A DNA stretch of 5,050 nt, from the NCBI GenBank assembly GCA_034440595.1, contig JAWXCH010000356.1:1-5050 (forward strand), in the 5' to 3' direction. This document shows positions 4,251 to 5,050 of the stretch, one piece after another (the first letter of the stretch is position 1; the number at the start of each line of letters is the position of its first letter). Under the pieces are notes generated by a model. It was not told the DNA's origin. It saw only the letters and a program-made list of their open reading frames with translations, and did not search any database. The DNA is from JAWXCH01 sp034440595 (lineage in GTDB: Bacteria; Planctomycetota; Planctomycetia; Pirellulales; JALHPA01). The position numbers were made by a program, and so were the translations under genes.

Positions 4251-5050
4251 ATGCCACTACGCATTGCCAACGGAGCCGGTTTTTTGGGAGATAGCCTGGC
4301 CGCGCCACGCCGTCTGGTCGAATCCTGCGCCGTGGAATATCTGACCTTGGAATACCTAGCCGAGTTGACGATGTCGATTCTGGCACGTGCCAAGGAAAAG
4401 AACCCTGCGCTAGGCTATGCCGAAGACTGGATCGAAGTAGCGAGCAGCCTGTTACCTGCGCTACAATCGCAATTAGCACTGCGGATTGTAACCAACGCCG
4501 GCGGAACAAACCCAATAGCCTGTGCTGCGGCCACCGCACAGGTACTCATGCAGGCCGATCTGGGTAACGAGCTGATCGGTGTTGTCGCGGGGGATGATCT
4601 GCTGTCGCGACTGCAAGAAATCCAAGCGGCCGGCTGCGCGCTGACGAACCTGGATACCGGCCAACCGCTCGCCGATCTAACCGCTCCAATTGTCAGTGCG
4701 AATGCGTACCTTGGTGCGCGGCCGATTGTCGACGCCTTGGCCGATGGTGCCCGACTGGTCATCACTGGGCGGGTGGCCGATGCTTCGCTGACACTTGGCC
4801 CGGCCGTTTTCCATCACGGCTGGAAGTGGGACGACCTGGACACTTTGGCTGGAGCCTCTATCGCCGGGCACTTGATCGAATGCGGCGCCCAAGCGACCGG
4901 GGGACTTTTCAACCGCTGGGACTCCATGAATCTGGCCGATGTCGGCTACCCGATCGCGGAGATCAACGCCGACGGGACGAGCCTCATCACCAAGCCACCG
5001 CACACCGGCGGCGCTGTGAATCGCCACACGGTGGCTGCGCAGTTGGTGTA
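4251..5050 (+). CDS. AtuA-family (DUF1446) protein, partial
   Basis: An open frame from ATG 4251 runs off the right edge without a stop, giving 266 residues of the N-terminal part. AtuA-type proteins are linked to acyclic terpene (citronellol/geraniol) utilisation in Pseudomonas, but the exact reaction is not established, and many homologues lie in acyl-CoA or branched-chain degradation contexts. Recognisable family stretches are RIANGAGFLGDSLAAPRRLV (4-23), LTLEYLAELTMSIL (31-44), RIVTNAGGTNP (78-88), SANAYLGARPIVDAL (149-163), VITGRVADASLTLGPAV (170-186) and GHLIECGAQATGG (206-218). The start is constrained: an in-frame TAA lies at 4242-4244 and this ATG is the first start after it. No Shine-Dalgarno is visible. 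The REP-like hairpin ends 28 bases upstream. Family members are usually ~450-600 residues, so roughly half is outside the window. Any operon partners would be to the right. I give no symbol because orthology to atuA is not shown. Confidence 0.92.
   Translation, partial: MPLRIANGAGFLGDSLAAPRRLVESCAVEYLTLEYLAELTMSILARAKEKNPALGYAEDWIEVASSLLPALQSQLALRIVTNAGGTNPIACAAATAQVLMQADLGNELIGVVAGDDLLSRLQEIQAAGCALTNLDTGQPLADLTAPIVSANAYLGARPIVDALADGARLVITGRVADASLTLGPAVFHHGWKWDDLDTLAGASIAGHLIECGAQATGGLFNRWDSMNLADVGYPIAEINADGTSLITKPPHTGGAVNRHTVAAQLV

Noticed and set aside
4024..5027. Minus-strand ORFs over the right end, including a 171-residue one with a lipoprotein-like start
   Set aside because: They run through the REP-like hairpins and antisense to the clear AtuA-family frame. 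The apparent lipobox (VTGCS) is a coincidence of the complementary strand.

Overview
The window looks like a moderately GC-rich bacterial chromosome segment. The lineage is most likely Planctomycetes, Pirellulaceae-like. That is an inference from three things: the gene types, a small unrecognised signal-anchored protein of a style I associate with that group, and gaps filled with several families of short palindromic repeats. I see no rRNA, tRNA, CRISPR array, phage gene or transposase.

Layout from left to right. (1) Positions 95-1554, minus strand: a thiamin thiazole pair, thiS (1336-1554) followed downstream by thiG (95-1012). ThiS carries sulfur as a C-terminal thiocarboxylate and ThiG uses it to build the thiazole phosphate, so the two are functional partners. 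Their spacer is unusually long (323 bp with the start chosen here) and holds a near-perfect inverted repeat and smaller hairpins. (2) Positions 1555-1871: no gene. A 189-bp element with inverted-repeat ends lies here, followed by one copy of a CACTGGC palindrome. (3) Positions 1872-2384, minus strand: a 170-residue exported or membrane-anchored protein of unknown function. (4) Positions 2385-2682: a divergent promoter region with a 9-bp inverted repeat. (5) Positions 2683-3879, plus strand: a complete Gfo/Idh/MocA-type NAD(P)-dependent oxidoreductase. (6) Positions 3880-4250: no gene. Two CACTGGC palindromes lie here, then a pair of inverted REP-like double hairpins. (7) From 4251 to the right edge, plus strand: the N-terminal 266 residues of an AtuA-family (DUF1446) protein. 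This frame has no stop before the edge, so a search for closed ORFs would miss it.

Apart from thiS-thiG the genes do not form an obvious pathway. They appear to be separate units. I found no convincing new multigene system. The most notable material is non-coding: four or more families of structured repeats occupy almost every intergenic gap. One of them sits just after the stop codons of two unrelated genes in the same transcriptional orientation. Another shows compensatory stem changes between its two copies and lies directly in front of the atuA-like start.
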